Position numbers and translations under genes: made by a program
NCBI GenBank assembly: GCA_000827325.1
Contig: KN832893.1
Span: 87,576 to 151,575 of the forward strand
Source of the DNA: Oidiodendron maius Zn
Lineage: Eukaryota > Ascomycota > Leotiomycetes > Myxotrichaceae
Direction: 5' to 3'
Length of the DNA stretch: 64,000 bases
In this document: positions 25,432-38,651 of the stretch, piece after piece
How the letters are laid out: each line of letters opens with the position of its first letter
Numbering within the stretch: position 1 is the stretch's first letter
The notes under the pieces: model-generated
What the model was told of the DNA's origin: nothing
The model's input: the letters and a program-made list of their open reading frames with translations, nothing else
The model's database searches: none

Positions 25432-27050
25432 ATGATCAATTCCAATGAGTCAGCCAAGGTCGCCCCGACCTGGTCAGGCAGTGCGCATTCAAGTGGAACA
25501 GGACCTGCAGAAGTGCTCGAAACCAGAGAATTACGATCGCGATTCAGTATTTTATCTGCAATTGGTATCCAATATAGTATCAGCGCAACCCCAATTGCCG
25601 TTGGCAGTTACATCATCTTTATTCTCGGTGCTGGCGGCAGTCCATTCTTCTTTTGGGCCTTTATAGTGACTGTCTTTGGCAATATGCTTGTTTGCGCCAG
25701 TATGGCAGAGATTGCTTCTGCGTACCCTCACGCTTCGGGTAAGATTTCTCCACTGAGATCTCTAATCGGAAGCAGCGGTGATGTTAATTTTGACCAGGGC
25801 AAGTGTTTTGGACGGCCGCCCTCGCTCCTCCCAAATATTCACGATTTCTGAGCTACTGGAATGGCGCCACAACGACCCTGGCTTGGACTTTTGCCAACGC
25901 TGGGACCTATGTTTTTGCTGCCTTGATCTGGTCTTCGACTATGCAAGTTCGATATCCGAGCTGGGAAGTCCAAACATATCAAGTCTTTTTGATGTCGTTA
26001 GGATTTGCCTTCCTTGGGGTCGTTCTTAACACTTGGTTATTCAATTTCTACCCTTTCTTTGCCAAATTCATGGTATACTTCATCAACCTAAGCACAGTCT
26101 ACCTCCTGGTTGCTCTGTTGGTTCGCACCCATCCAAAGGCCTCCGCTCATACGGTCTTCATTGAAGTTGTCAATGAGACTGGTTGGTCATCCAATGTCGT
26201 GGTCTTCTTTCTCTGTTTCTTGCCTGGTAGTACGGCCGTCGCCTGCTTCGATACCGCCTGCCATATGAGCGAGGAGATGGACCAGCCGGAACGGCAAGTA
26301 CCATTGGTCATGATAGGCGGCTCCCTATTATGTGCGCTCTCCGCTATCCCGATGATCGTGGTATATCTATTCTGTACCAGCAAACCAGATAATCTCCTCA
26401 ATCCCGTCGGTGGTCAGCCAATCTTTCAGATTTTCAAGGACGGCCTCCAATCAGAGGCACTTCTAACTGTCGCCATGGTGATATATTGTATCACATTTTT
26501 CTCCTCCTGCCCTGCAACCATCGCAACTGGGAGTCGTCTAGTCTGGTCTTTTGCAAAACATGGAGGTCTTCCTTTCTCTAAATGGATTGGATACGTTGAA
26601 CCGAAAAACAAAATTCCTATCAACGCAGTCTATCTTCTGGCGGGTGTATCAGCTGCTATCGGCGCGTTGTTGTTTGGCCCATCCACAATCCTCAACGGAG
26701 TCTTTGGTGCCGCTGCGGTGTGTTTCTTCTTCTCCTACGGGTTGCCTATCTGGCTGAATGTCCTTTCGGGACGTAGACAGCTTCCTTCCGACCGTTATTT
26801 CAATCTCGGAAAGTTCGGCATGGTCATCAATATCGTGACTATAGTATGGCAGGTCATACTTGTAACTTTCCTGTGCTTTCCTATATACCAACCTGTCACC
26901 ACAGCGAACATGAATTGGGCATCTTTGTGCGCCGTGGTTGCATTGATTATCTTCGCCATCAATTGGGTTTTGCACGGTAAAAAGCACTATCACTCGCCAA
27001 AGGCACTGTACGTGGAAGGTATTCACGGCCATCAGGACGAAATTCCTTAA
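25432..27050 (+). CDS. APC-family amino acid/choline/GABA-type permease
   Basis: Two exons, 25432-25738 and 25798-27050, giving 519 aa with about 12 hydrophobic segments. The junction restores ASGGQVFWTAALAPP, the conserved TM3-loop motif of the fungal choline/GABA/amino-acid permease branch. Other marks are AIGIQYSISATPIAVGSY in TM1, a CFDTACHMSEEMDQPERQVP segment, and the TGSRLVWSFAKHGGLP segment that opens the second half. The N-terminal ~45 residues are hydrophilic and cytosolic. It should carry a small nitrogen compound across the plasma membrane. It stands upstream of two amine oxidase genes and a RidA gene, so an amine or amino acid used as a nitrogen source is a reasonable guess. Confidence 0.9.
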
Positions 27051-27680
27051 AATTGAAATTATGATAGCTTTTGCAGACACAGGCGTGTTAAGGAGGGTGT
27101 TGGACGGAGCGAGTGGAGAAGGTAAACGAGAGTATGTAGTACGGAAGATAGACATAATACTTCCTTACACTTCTCTTTGGCCTAGCTGAGCAAACATGCT
27201 TTTATAGTACAGATTATAAATATCTTACCGTTTCGATTTTATTTACACTGCTGTGATACAATCTTTGCCTATCAGAGACAATAAATCACCTAATCACGGC
27301 TACCTGGAGATGGGGACGATGGCGAGTACATATCCATGCAATACTGGTCTGGAACGCCATGATTCCAGTCTCCTTTCTAAATATTTGGATACACATTGCC
27401 TATTTAGGATGAGTAGTGGCTGCGAATGCCACAATCCATAGGCTCGCGAAGCTGTTGGATCCCATGTGCGTGTACTAGGTGGGACCGCAGTTTCGACTGT
27501 GGGAGAGATCGTTCCTACTTTCCGATTTGGGCGGTATTGCCAGAATCCTCACTCAACCCCTGGTCGGGTGGATTTATCTCGGTAGAAATGAAAGCACTGC
27601 TCACTCAGGCCACCCCCAACCGTTTGATGGATGTGAAGATGATTTAGTAGAGTTGATATGGAATTAACTTGTCCACATGA

Positions 27681-29218
<1,538 letters not shown>

Positions 29219-29556
29219 GATTTGCGTACATGTGAATTATCCTATTCCGTATTGCACAGGGTGGTTTACCAAATGTCGGGACGGCCACGTCCTGCCAGGA
29301 GGAGGATTATTGGGAGAAGGAAGGCAGAGTTTAATGAACAAAGAGGGACTTATAAATTGACCCTAAGTAGCAGACTTATCCGCAGACTTGGACTAGTCTG
29401 CCAGTATTCACTAATTGAAGAGAATCATGGCGGCAGGCGATATGAATTTTTAATATTCGCCTGTAGTCAGGCCCGTTTGAAAAGCTTTTATATTTGAAAA
29501 TCTAATAGATACTCTAGACAAGAAACCAAACCAGCCTCACGAAGCACAGTGAGTAA

Positions 29557-30751
29557 TCAAATCTTCGATAAGTACTTTACTAGTGTTCTCCGCATGCACA
29601 AACATAGCAATCGCATTCCCCAGACGATTGCCGCCTGCGGGATCTGGTTGGAGGGCTTTTCCAGGGCACCACTATTGTTTTCTATATAATTAACCCCTGT
29701 GCGGGCTGTAACAGGGACAAAGACATTCAGCGCGAGCGGGTCCGTCGTCAAAAGATGAGCAAGGCGGCTGGGAGCAGGCCCTGCGTCCTTATAAGGACAC
29801 TATATTTCCAGTACTTCCTTTCCAGGGTCTGTAGACTTATCATATTGACTCTGAGAAATTTCATCCAGCATCATCGGTGACAGCGTCGCGGAGTGGTTGC
29901 CAAGCTCTGCGGTGGAATAACTTCCTTGATGGATCTAAACCTGTCCAATGTCTGTTAGAGTCTTGATTGTTAAGTGACAGCTTTGATACATACGCTGCCA
30001 TTTCTACGAGCGGTTGGTCACCTCCTGACACCTTGTAGAGGTGCTTGAATACCTCGGTCATTTGCAAAATTCGATTCGAAAACGGATGTGGTGTCGCTGG
30101 GTCATCTACGTTTGACCATAGTGTTGGATCATGGTGCGTCCGGACTTCTGTGATTTTATATCAGACTTGTGATTATTTTTGTCCTCGTTCGACATGTACC
30201 ATTGTAATAGGGGCCGATATACAAGCAACCAGCTTGACTGCACGCAATTGCTTACTCAACACTGAACACACCAGTACAGAGTGTTGGGATACATTCCTGT
30301 TGGAGAGTTCTAGCAGCGCTCACTACTAGCCCGATGGTAATGATTTTGATGCAGCAACGACTTCTTGAAATTTCCAGCCTCTTAAATTCCTGATCATAGA
30401 GTTGAGCATGATGCAGGATGCCCTGTTGATATGCTTCCGCGAGCGAGGTCTGAACAAGTACATGCCCTTGAATAATATCCAGTTTTTTCCGACACAGAAG
30501 CGCTACCTGTAACAAGATTTAGCATATTCGCAGGTCTGCACAGCAAAGCAGGCCGGTGCAAGTACCATTCTCGTGTCAATACCAAGCCAGCCCCTGCCTC
30601 TCAACTCCTTCACAACCTTTCCGAGTAGAGTCTCGTTTGATGCATGACTTAATCGAATGCCCAGCCAGAGTCGATTGCTCGTTTGACCACATGCTCCCAT
30701 TGGAATAGATTTGATGTTGTCAGGATCTATCCAGTCAATGTCAATGTTCAC
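29557..30751 (-). pseudogene. Unrecognised decayed coding relic
   Basis: Minus-strand frames between 30751 and 29557 give protein-like stretches in several frames, such as GIDTRMVLAPACFAVQTCEY and QGHVLVQTSLAEAYQQGI, then MTEVFKHLYKVSGGDQPLVE, separated by stops and shifts. The order and composition suggest one old gene lying head-to-tail with RidA on the same strand. I do not recognise the family, so no function is given. Confidence 0.35.
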
Positions 30752-31011
30752 TTGGTTTGCTCAGGAGGCGAAAACTGTTACCGAAGTGAACATGAAATTC
30801 GGTAGAGAATTCGGGTTTTCTTGGTTGATTAGACGCATGCTCGCCAATTTGAGCAGACATGTCAGGCTATCGAATGGAGTTGTACGTGAACGCAATATCA
30901 GAACTGTCTTCATTTTATTTCTACATGTATCTGAACTTAAGTCTATTCTGCAGCCAAACGGCACCGGTAGATTCTTTTCCATTTGCACTCGTTCGCGGCT
31001 AAGGATGGATG

Positions 31012-31413
31012 TTACAAGTAAGACTCAGCCTGGATTTCTACCACCATGCCTTTCCCACACAGTGCATTTGTTCCCACAGTCATCCATGTTGGTCGATGTT
31101 CTGGCCACCGTCTCCTCCAGATTTCCATCAGCAAAGGCTCCATGCTAACATCTGTTAAGAAACAGCGGATCCTGTGAGCCTTCCCGAGCCCTTCGGTTAC
31201 CCCAGCTACTTTGAGCGCCAGATCGCAGTTGTTGAAAGTCGATTCAATTTGTTCTGCTGCCGAATCAGGCATGCGGGCTTCGCTGTTGAAACCGGGCTGC
31301 CCAGACGCAATTACAAGTTGGGCCCCTGGCGGGAGGACGACAGCGTGAGAGAAGCCCGTTTGCTGGTAGTATTCACCTAGAAGGCCAGGGACTTGGAAAT
31401 ATTTTGCAGTCAT
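31012..31413 (-). CDS. RidA/YjgF-family protein (enamine/imine deaminase type)
   Basis: An intronless 133-aa ORF of standard RidA size. It has the family's early G-Y/F-S-H segment (QTGFSHAVVLPPG), VIASGQPGF in the position of the usual (S)GQ, a central helix with NCDLALKVAG, HRIRCFLTDV, and RPTWMTVGTNALCGKGMVVEI containing the RP-x-x-T-x-V-G/L-x-x-L block near the C-terminus. Members hydrolyse reactive enamine/imine intermediates to keto products and ammonia. It is divergent from the intact monoamine oxidase (gap 596 bp), and amine oxidases make imines, so a clean-up role in that pathway is a good inference. Confidence 0.88.
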   Translation of the reverse strand: MTAKYFQVPGLLGEYYQQTGFSHAVVLPPGAQLVIASGQPGFNSEARMPDSAAEQIESTFNNCDLALKVAGVTEGLGKAHRIRCFLTDVSMEPLLMEIWRRRWPEHRPTWMTVGTNALCGKGMVVEIQAESYL

Positions 31414-32009
31414 GTTTGAAGATGAGGGAATGGTTGGGAATTAGTGAATCTACTCCAAGGTAGGAACTCTTGTGCTCTAGCTGTGAGAGTTGGAGGGAGC
31501 GATAATAAGCTCCGGAAGACAGAGAGTGTGATCTTTTTTCATTCTTATGCAGCCGCCGGCTACGCATGGGATGGTCTGAGCGACATTCAGTTTTACTAGT
31601 CCTTGAAGTATATTAGGAGATTAGGAGCGAAGCCAGAATGCATGGGGGGGAAGAAAAGGATTGTAACCTCCGCAAAGACTGGGCTCTAATTTTGATTGGT
31701 TCGTCGCTGCCTTCCTAATTGGGATGAATCTAGACGATTCGAGCTACTCTTTCTGGAATCCGCATTCCTTGAACACGACTCTTAACGTTCTGATATCGAT
31801 ACAAAATACGAGACTTACATCGCAAGGGACTTTGTAGTCACACCCCTGAAGTACTCACAGGTGATTGAGGTGTTTCTCTTACCCGAGCCGCAACCCCAAA
31901 GAATCGCGGGGTTCAAAATGCCGCGAATAGACCGAGAAAACAATGTTTCTTTTCAGTTCATCTTTTCGTTTCTCGTTTGTATCAAATCCTTCTGTGACAA
32001 AATCCAGTC

Positions 32010-33413
32010 ATGTCGTCTCCTCAGTCGCCATCAAGTGAAGCCGTTGTTGATGTCATTGTCATTGGTGCTGGCTTCTCCGGGCTTGCAGCTGCGAATCAGC
32101 TTGTTGCTGCTGGTAAATCTGTCGTCGTCCTCGAAGCCCGGGACCGAGTCGGCAGGAAAGTTTACGACAAATTGCTCCCAAGCGGTGATATCATCGAACT
32201 TGGGGCTGAGTTTGCTGGTCCGTGCCAAGATCGTGTTCTCCAACTTGCTAAGGAACTAGATGTCGAGACATTTAAAACGTATAGGGTTGGAAAATCTGTC
32301 TCTTTCTACAATGGAAATCGACTAGTGTACGATCCTGAGGAGACAGGAGGCTATATACCTCTTGGGGAAGACGCTCTCAAAGATCTGGCAGTTGCCATTC
32401 AAACCCTCGATGCCATGGCCCAGGAATTGGACGTGAGGGTGCCTTGGAAGCACCCGAAGGCAAACATCTGGGACAGTATGACACTCACATCGTGGCTGAA
32501 GAACGCGATATCTGACCCTATGGCTCTTGATCTTTTGGTTATGCTGGCTCGAGCCTTGCTGTCTGCGGAACCTTCAGATGTGTCACTCCTTCAAACCTTG
32601 ACCTATATCAGCCGCGCCGGAAACGAAAGTACTCCAGGTTCTTTTCAAAGGCTTGTCAGCACCGAGGGGGGAGCACAAGAGGTTCGCTTCAGCGGAGGCC
32701 CACAGCTAATTGCAAAAAGATTAGGGGGCCGCCTAGGCGAGGCCCTCAAACTAAATTCGCCCATTCGTTCAATCACCAAACGAGGTGAAATATACGAGGT
32801 TAACGGCGAGACATTCACCGGAAAGGCGCGCAATATTATACTTGCGCTCTCTCCGCCGCTCACTGGAAGGATTAAATATGACCCTCCGCTCCCGGCCAGC
32901 CGCGACCTCCTAACACAACATATGCCCATGGGGTCAGTCGGCAAAGTAATTGCCATTTACAAGACGCCATTTTGGAGGGAAGACGGGTTGAGCGGTGGTG
33001 CCATTGGTCTCCAGGGGGTGACCATTCAGGTAACCTTTGATAACTCTCCGCGGGATGGATCTCATGGTGCACTAATGGGACTTATTGTGGCGAACGCTAT
33101 GCGTCGCTTAGATGGGAAGACAGAGGCGGAAATTCAAGCTGCTGTGGTAGAAGACTTAGCGACTTATTTTGGTCCAAAGGCAAGGGAAGTTGAATCTTGG
33201 ATTATTCAACGTTGGGCAAACGAGGAGTTCTCACGAGGTGGTCATTTTGCCGTTTGTCCGCCCAATGTCATGACCCAGTATGGCACAGCAGTAACAGAGC
33301 CAGTGGGCAATATCTATTTCGCCGGTACAGAAGCATCTCCATATTGGAGCGGTTTCATGGACGGTGCAATACGTGCTGGGGAGGCAGCCGCTGCGAAAAT
33401 CTGTCGGTCTTGA
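32010..33413 (+). CDS. Flavin-containing monoamine oxidase
   Basis: An intronless 467-aa gene. N-terminal FAD-binding DVIVIGAGFSGLAAA (about residues 14-28), EARDRVGR near residue 45 where a second Gly is usual (VGG), a GAEFAGP block, SEGGxQE-like STEGGAQEVRFSGG near residue 225, and the C-terminal FAD-contact motif IYFAGTEASPYWSGFMDGAIRAGE truncated here as AGTEASPYWSGFMDGAI. No signal peptide and no obvious C-terminal anchor are seen, so it is probably cytosolic or peroxisomal. It oxidises a primary amine to an imine/aldehyde with release of H2O2. It is divergent from RidA, and both may share regulation from the 596-bp gap. Length fits fungal MAO-N-type enzymes (about 495 aa). The substrate cannot be read. 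Confidence 0.92.
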   Translation: MSSPQSPSSEAVVDVIVIGAGFSGLAAANQLVAAGKSVVVLEARDRVGRKVYDKLLPSGDIIELGAEFAGPCQDRVLQLAKELDVETFKTYRVGKSVSFYNGNRLVYDPEETGGYIPLGEDALKDLAVAIQTLDAMAQELDVRVPWKHPKANIWDSMTLTSWLKNAISDPMALDLLVMLARALLSAEPSDVSLLQTLTYISRAGNESTPGSFQRLVSTEGGAQEVRFSGGPQLIAKRLGGRLGEALKLNSPIRSITKRGEIYEVNGETFTGKARNIILALSPPLTGRIKYDPPLPASRDLLTQHMPMGSVGKVIAIYKTPFWREDGLSGGAIGLQGVTIQVTFDNSPRDGSHGALMGLIVANAMRRLDGKTEAEIQAAVVEDLATYFGPKAREVESWIIQRWANEEFSRGGHFAVCPPNVMTQYGTAVTEPVGNIYFAGTEASPYWSGFMDGAIRAGEAAAAKICRS

Positions 33414-34526
33414 ATGGGTCGGTAGATGGGTAGATGAGCAAGATGAATATAAATTAGAACATGATCTTCAAGAGACTTCAACCGCGCTTAGACGTAATTT
33501 CTTCTGTCTACTGGAGGTTTTCTGCATCTGATGGAGTACTCCGCATTGAGGCACCAGATATACATTTGACAATAGAAAGTCATTGATTTCTCATACCGAT
33601 CTAAGGCAAAGCAGAGCATTCTGCATGTTTTAAATTGATCTGATATGTGTGACGCCGAAACGCCCTGATCTACTGGTACCTCAGGTCACAAGTGTGGATG
33701 CGTAGGTTTTCTCTAGTTTAACATGTCCTAACCTCGGTTCTAGGTATATATGGACACTAACATCACATCGCCTGGTTTAGTGGGAATCTTGGTGCAAAGG
33801 AGTTTCTCATCTTCACTGGCTGCATGCTCATCACTATCTTTTGGGCCTACTTCTATTTGTACGCACTGGCTGAGAATATCAAGTGAGCCTAGAGCCCGAC
33901 TAACTGGCGCGCTGACATGAAACCGCTTAGCGAAATTGACGAGTTGTATGCTGCAAGAGTTCCCAAACGCCATTGGAGAAGTCAGAGCAGCCATCAGTAT
34001 TCTGAAGTTATCGATTGGGCAGACCACAAAGCAACGACGACGATTAAACAGATTGATGCTCGTTAGCAGCAAGCCACCTAACTTAACCGAACATGGTTTC
34101 ATCGGCAATCAGATGGTTGTAAGCTTCAAGGCCCCGTTTTATTGACACCTAAACGAATATTATGTTTAGTATAGCTAAATGATTATCTTGGTAATGTAGA
34201 GTAGTTTGTCGATATTATTAGCACAGTAGAGTGAGTTTTCGAATTGCTCGCGTAGCACATGTCTATGATGCCATTAAATTTCGAAGTAAATTATAAGACC
34301 GCTCTTCCCGATTAGGGTCTAGCTCCTGTCATGGAAAACTCATCTTTGCCTTGATCATTCATACCATTGTAGACTACGTGTTTTTTAGCATAGGGGAGGG
34401 GAAGCACATGTTGCTCTTAGTTATGCGGCCCCGAATTCAATGGGCAAGTGCCTTGTATACTCGGTCCCTCGGGATCTAGATGCACGGCCTTATCTATGCG
34501 CGCTTATCATTTGCACTATTTGCCGA
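33414..34526. other. Intergenic DNA with one unrecognised minus-strand ORF
   Basis: A minus-strand ORF at 33740-34108 encodes a protein-like 122 aa (contains HVSAPVSRALGSLDILSQ), which I cannot assign. It may be a relic belonging to the P450 fusion fragment downstream of it on the same strand, or unrelated. The rest shows nothing. Confidence 0.4.
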
Positions 34527-35765
34527 TCAACGGAAGTAAGTGCAGCTCGCTGTCGTAGTGGGTAGCCTCTGCAACTCATAACCTAACCAGGTTAGCGCAG
34601 GCCCTTGAAAATACCTTGAAAATACAAGTACCTTGTGTGGGGCGAAGGGCTTGGAGTAACATATTTCTCTATTCTTCTTATCTGTTATCGGCAAAGGCCA
34701 TATCAGGGAGACTGATTTTGAGATCCACATACCGCAGGCAAAGACAGCAAAAGGTACGCCGTCGAGAGCGCCACTACTCAACATGTTCAGCCAGTCACAG
34801 AATTTGGCGGCATTGTCGGCAGGCAGTCCGTCATATGAACATGTGAATATAACGACGAGCTCACCCTTCTTTCCTGCCAGAGTCTCCAGCGCCGAGTCTA
34901 GTGTGGTGACAGTCATTGCTAAATACCCATATTCTGGTGCATCTCTCGACGCTAACCCTAAGTGCTTCACATGTGCCACTGTTGCTTCCATAGAAGATGC
35001 TCATAGGAGTGCCGTTTGTTCCTGTGGTGCCACGTACTGGCGCAGAATTTTATATTTCTTCTATATGCCAGCAGGGGCCGGGGCAGCCGAGCCAAAGCCC
35101 TGACACAGGTCTGTAGCTGTCCGACCGCGTCTGAGTTTAGCACGAACATATAAGTTGCTGGGCTAATTGTCAATGTTTCCACGATTTCGAGCTTGTAATT
35201 GGGATGATAAAGCGTCAGATCAAAGTCTTGGACTATAGAGGCGATTACCTTGCGAAACAGTAGTCAGTGAGATTCATTCAGAGGCTAGTAGTATGCTTAC
35301 AAGCTGTGATTCTTGCCACGCAAAGCACACCCTATGCACCCACATGTACCATTCCCGAACGGCCTCTAAGAACTTTTCGGAAGCCGCTGGAAATTTTCCT
35401 CAAGTATCCTTTTAAGTTTCCGCTCGTCCGCATCCTCGCCATAGACCTTCTTGTCCAGGTGAATGTTGTGGAACCTGCATAATAGAGGTTCACCCTCCTT
35501 GGCCAAATATCCCCCCCCCCCCCAGATGGTATCCTCGCGGGTTACTAGAGTAATAGCAGGAGCGGTTGGGTTGAGACGCAATGACTCTCGTATAACTGCA
35601 TCAATGTACGGGAGCTGCAACAATATATCCGCGGTATAAGGCCAGTCCCAATCGCACGATCAACCTCTTCTTGTGCGATCTTTAACGATTCTGGGTTCGT
35701 GATGAGGTAATAGAAAGCAAACGAGAGAGCACCAGATGTGGTCTCGTAGCCTGCGACTGGAAATG
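34527..35765 (-). pseudogene. Truncated P450-reductase fusion (CYP505/P450-BM3 type)
   Basis: On the minus strand, 35765 down to about 35640 reads as the I-helix region ([19 protein letters not shown]). 35623-35366 gives the K-helix ExxR segment ([20 protein letters not shown]) and HNIHLDKKVYGEDADE. Further on, a stretch like QDFDLTLYHPNYKLEIVETL marks the heme-domain end, and 34991-34527 carries part of the FMN domain (VVIFTCSYDGLPADNAAKF). The heme-cysteine loop is missing, several frame changes occur, and both the N-terminal half and most of the reductase are absent. A run of 14 C at about 35509-35523 sits in the former coding part. Upstream of 35766 the sequence switches to AT-rich DNA, suggesting a break or insertion. 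Living members hydroxylate fatty acids near the chain end without a partner protein. Confidence 0.85.
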
Positions 35766-36751
35766 TGAATATTATATAATATTGCTAAATTTTAGCTTTT
35801 ACTCTAGCTATTTAAGTAGTGAATTAGCTAATTAAGGACTACTAAATGGCTATATATAATGCAATAATCCTAGCTAAGAGTGGGCAATTATAGACTATAA
35901 ATGCAAGGTATACAGGAATAGGGCTGAGAAAATAGTGATTATTGATAGAGGAGAGACTTTAACTGCTTAAGAGGTTCTATGTAGTTAGAATTAGTCTATA
36001 ACTTATAATAAGGTTAGGATTTAGATGGTTAAGCCAACTGGCCATATAGTATCTACACGTGCGCTATAGACATGTAGTCTATATAGATCACTAGAACACA
36101 CTGCCTGTAGGTGCCTAGAACGTGAATAAATCGACTAGTTCAATTAGTTAATCAGTATTTAACGCGGTTGATTTTTAATTAATTAATATATGTGGTAGCT
36201 TCTGGCTTCCTGGGTCGCGTACTGATCTGGATCTCTTACTGCTCTACTACGTTATGCGACGCAGTTGCTTATGCCAACTAGGAGCGAATGCAACGTAGGA
36301 GGTAGCCATAAGCAAGCCGATGATCAACACTGGTGTGTTTGTAACACAAGACCTTTGGGTATAATACCCTTAGCCACACCCACCTCAGTATCCCATACAA
36401 ATCTACCCTCAGACTATTCAGGCACTTCCCAGTTTTCTAAGATATATCGTAGGAGACTTCCATTTCTTGTACTACAATCATCGAATTTGTTGATTTGGTC
36501 GAATTTGAGCCATTTAACGGCCATATTTGAGCTTATTAAAGATGAAGGTGGGCGGGCAGTTACGGACGAATCGCCTAAATAGGTACGTATTACCTCGGTA
36601 TTTCCCTAGTCACAACCTGGTGTTGATATATTCTTAGCCAGCCCAGGCACTTTCGTCGTACACTCTCCTGCCCCCCTGCCTCCTGCCTCTTTCCAGCACT
36701 CCCAAACGACTCTATCGCTCGGTTCATGACTGTACTTCGCAACATCCATCT
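35766..36751. other. AT-rich gene-free DNA with an abrupt border at 35766
   Basis: From 35766 to about 36200 the DNA is strongly AT-rich with repeated CTA/TTAG steps and no coding motif; the last ~500 bp returns to normal composition. A plus-strand ORF at 36265-36582 shows no domain. The border coincides with the end of recognisable P450 sequence. Confidence 0.55.
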
Positions 36752-38651
36752 ATGACGGGTACTCGGCAAGGTCCTACATCTACGGGACGTTGTGCCTCAA
36801 AACGCGACGAAAAGGTATTTACGGGGTGCTGGACCGACGCATCAAATGCGACGAAGCTCAACCAATTTGTAACCGATGTCACACCGCCCGCATCCTTTGC
36901 AAAGGGTATAACATCAGGTTGAGATGGAAAGGGCTTTCGGGTGATTCCGCGGCTCTTCCATCCCGCAACGTGCCGCCAAATATTCTCACCGGTCGAAGCT
37001 GCCAGCGGCAACCCTTCCTCGAGCTCTGACGAGGGCTGAGGTTTCCTCTATCCAGCATGATCTAGATGGAGTAGACTCTCGTACGCCTTTCTCCTCGAGG
37101 GGACTGTTTTCTGTCTTCTGTGCTCAACCTGTGGACTCTGCCTCGACATCATTGCAAAGTCCACACCAATCCCATTCTAGTCTCCTGACTCTTAGCGATG
37201 ACGATGTCATGCCATTATATAAAGACGTCGACAAGGTGGTCGGAACATGTACCGAGAACGAAATTCAGCCATGCAATTCACCTGGCTCCCATGAGGACAA
37301 TGTTGACCAACCTGCCTATTCTACATTCCCATGCAATGGAGTATCGCCATCTCATTCAAGTTCTATCGACTGCATAAACTCCGCAGACGGCGATGGTAAC
37401 AATGAATGCCTCACTCCGACGTCTATTGAACCGCTTGATGATCAACCCTCCCCAAATGTCAGCTCGCAAATACCGTATGCTGCACGGGAAGAAGGAATTC
37501 TCCAAGCATCTCATCTCGATTTTCTGCCAGCACCGGCCGACCAGAAGGAACTTATTCATCACTGGGTCATTTCCCTCAATTCTGCCATGGCACCTGTTGC
37601 GAGAATCGACCGGCCCCAGCACAATATGCTCATGCCTCTCGCCCTAGCCGGAATGAAATGTACCTTTCAAGAGTCAAGCGCTGAGATTGCCGTTTTCCAT
37701 GGTATTTGTGCAGCCTCGGCTTTCAACCTCTTCCTGTTGCGGAACGATGACGCTCATTACCATCGCCTTGCTATCAGGCATCGCCATTTGGCTCTCTGCC
37801 ATCTTCGCAACAGCATACAAGGCAACAATACAGCCAACAATGAATCAATTTGGGCCGCAGTTCTGACGTTTCTCTTTCAAGAGGGCATTCGAGGCTCCGC
37901 ACATGAGTGGCGGGCACATATGCGAGGACTCGACTCCCTCGTCCGGGCGAATTCGCACATGATCCGCAACAGCTTAGTGGCACGTGGTGTCTACGAGTCA
38001 TGGCTGTGCATTACAATTCTGGGAAACCTGCACACAGAGGTCGACTTGCAGAGCATGTTGACAGAGGTTCCTCCTACGCTAGATTATATCGGATCAGTCC
38101 ATGGACTTACTCGTCCTATCCTCGAGATGGTTTTGGAAATCAACTCGCTTGCTTCATTAAAGCCATCGCCCTCTCCAATTGAGCTGGATCGGCTTGAATT
38201 ACTTCTCTATCTTCATTTCCCTGTAACTTCTCCGGCTGAGGGAATTGGCCACAGAACGCTGTTACAGCACTATATGTTTATATACTATTACGCAACTATC
38301 GTACACTTTCAACGATTTCTTCGGAAAAAAGAACCAGAAGCAATACAAGATGTGATTTCAACCGCACTGGGCCACCTGGAAGCTGTTGAGACGGTGGGAG
38401 ATAAGCCCAAAGGATGCATCTGGGTCTGGCCTTGTGTCGTCATCTCCTCGGAATGCGCGACACCCGAGCTTCAAGGCCGAATGGTTTCTTGGTATGAGCA
38501 AAAGCGAAGGCATGGGTTTGGAAACCTGCAAGTCGCCTGTAAGCTCTCATCCGAGGTTTGGAGACGGAGAACTGAATATGTAGGTAGCCCTGGAGATGTC
38601 TACTGGCAGGATCTGATTAATGGAATGGAGTATGATGTCCTTCCTCTTTAG
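36752..38651 (+). pseudogene. Zn2Cys6 transcription factor with damaged DNA-binding domain
   Basis: ATG 36752 opens a frame ending in TGCW just where Cys1 of the zinc cluster lies (36827-36829). The next residues jump to another frame (RRIKCDEAQPICNRC, 36835 on), with about 8 bp and Cys2 missing. A second shift follows between 36922 and 36942, where TGA (CGA before C-to-T?) precedes FRGSSIPQR. From about 36945 a long frame runs to 38651 (at least 506 aa from 37131; first in-frame ATG 37209). This C-terminal part is the Fungal_trans_2-type regulatory domain, with VLTFLFQEGIRGSAHEWRAH, then GCIWVWPCVVISSECATPE. It could still make a protein without a DNA-binding domain, but the sequence as given cannot make a normal regulator. 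It might once have controlled the neighbouring amine or P450 genes. Confidence 0.8.

Noticed and set aside
36835-37026. A separate short gene starting at the zinc-cluster half
   Set aside because: The upstream frame supplies the missing N-terminus and first Cys, so this is one damaged gene and not a new small one.
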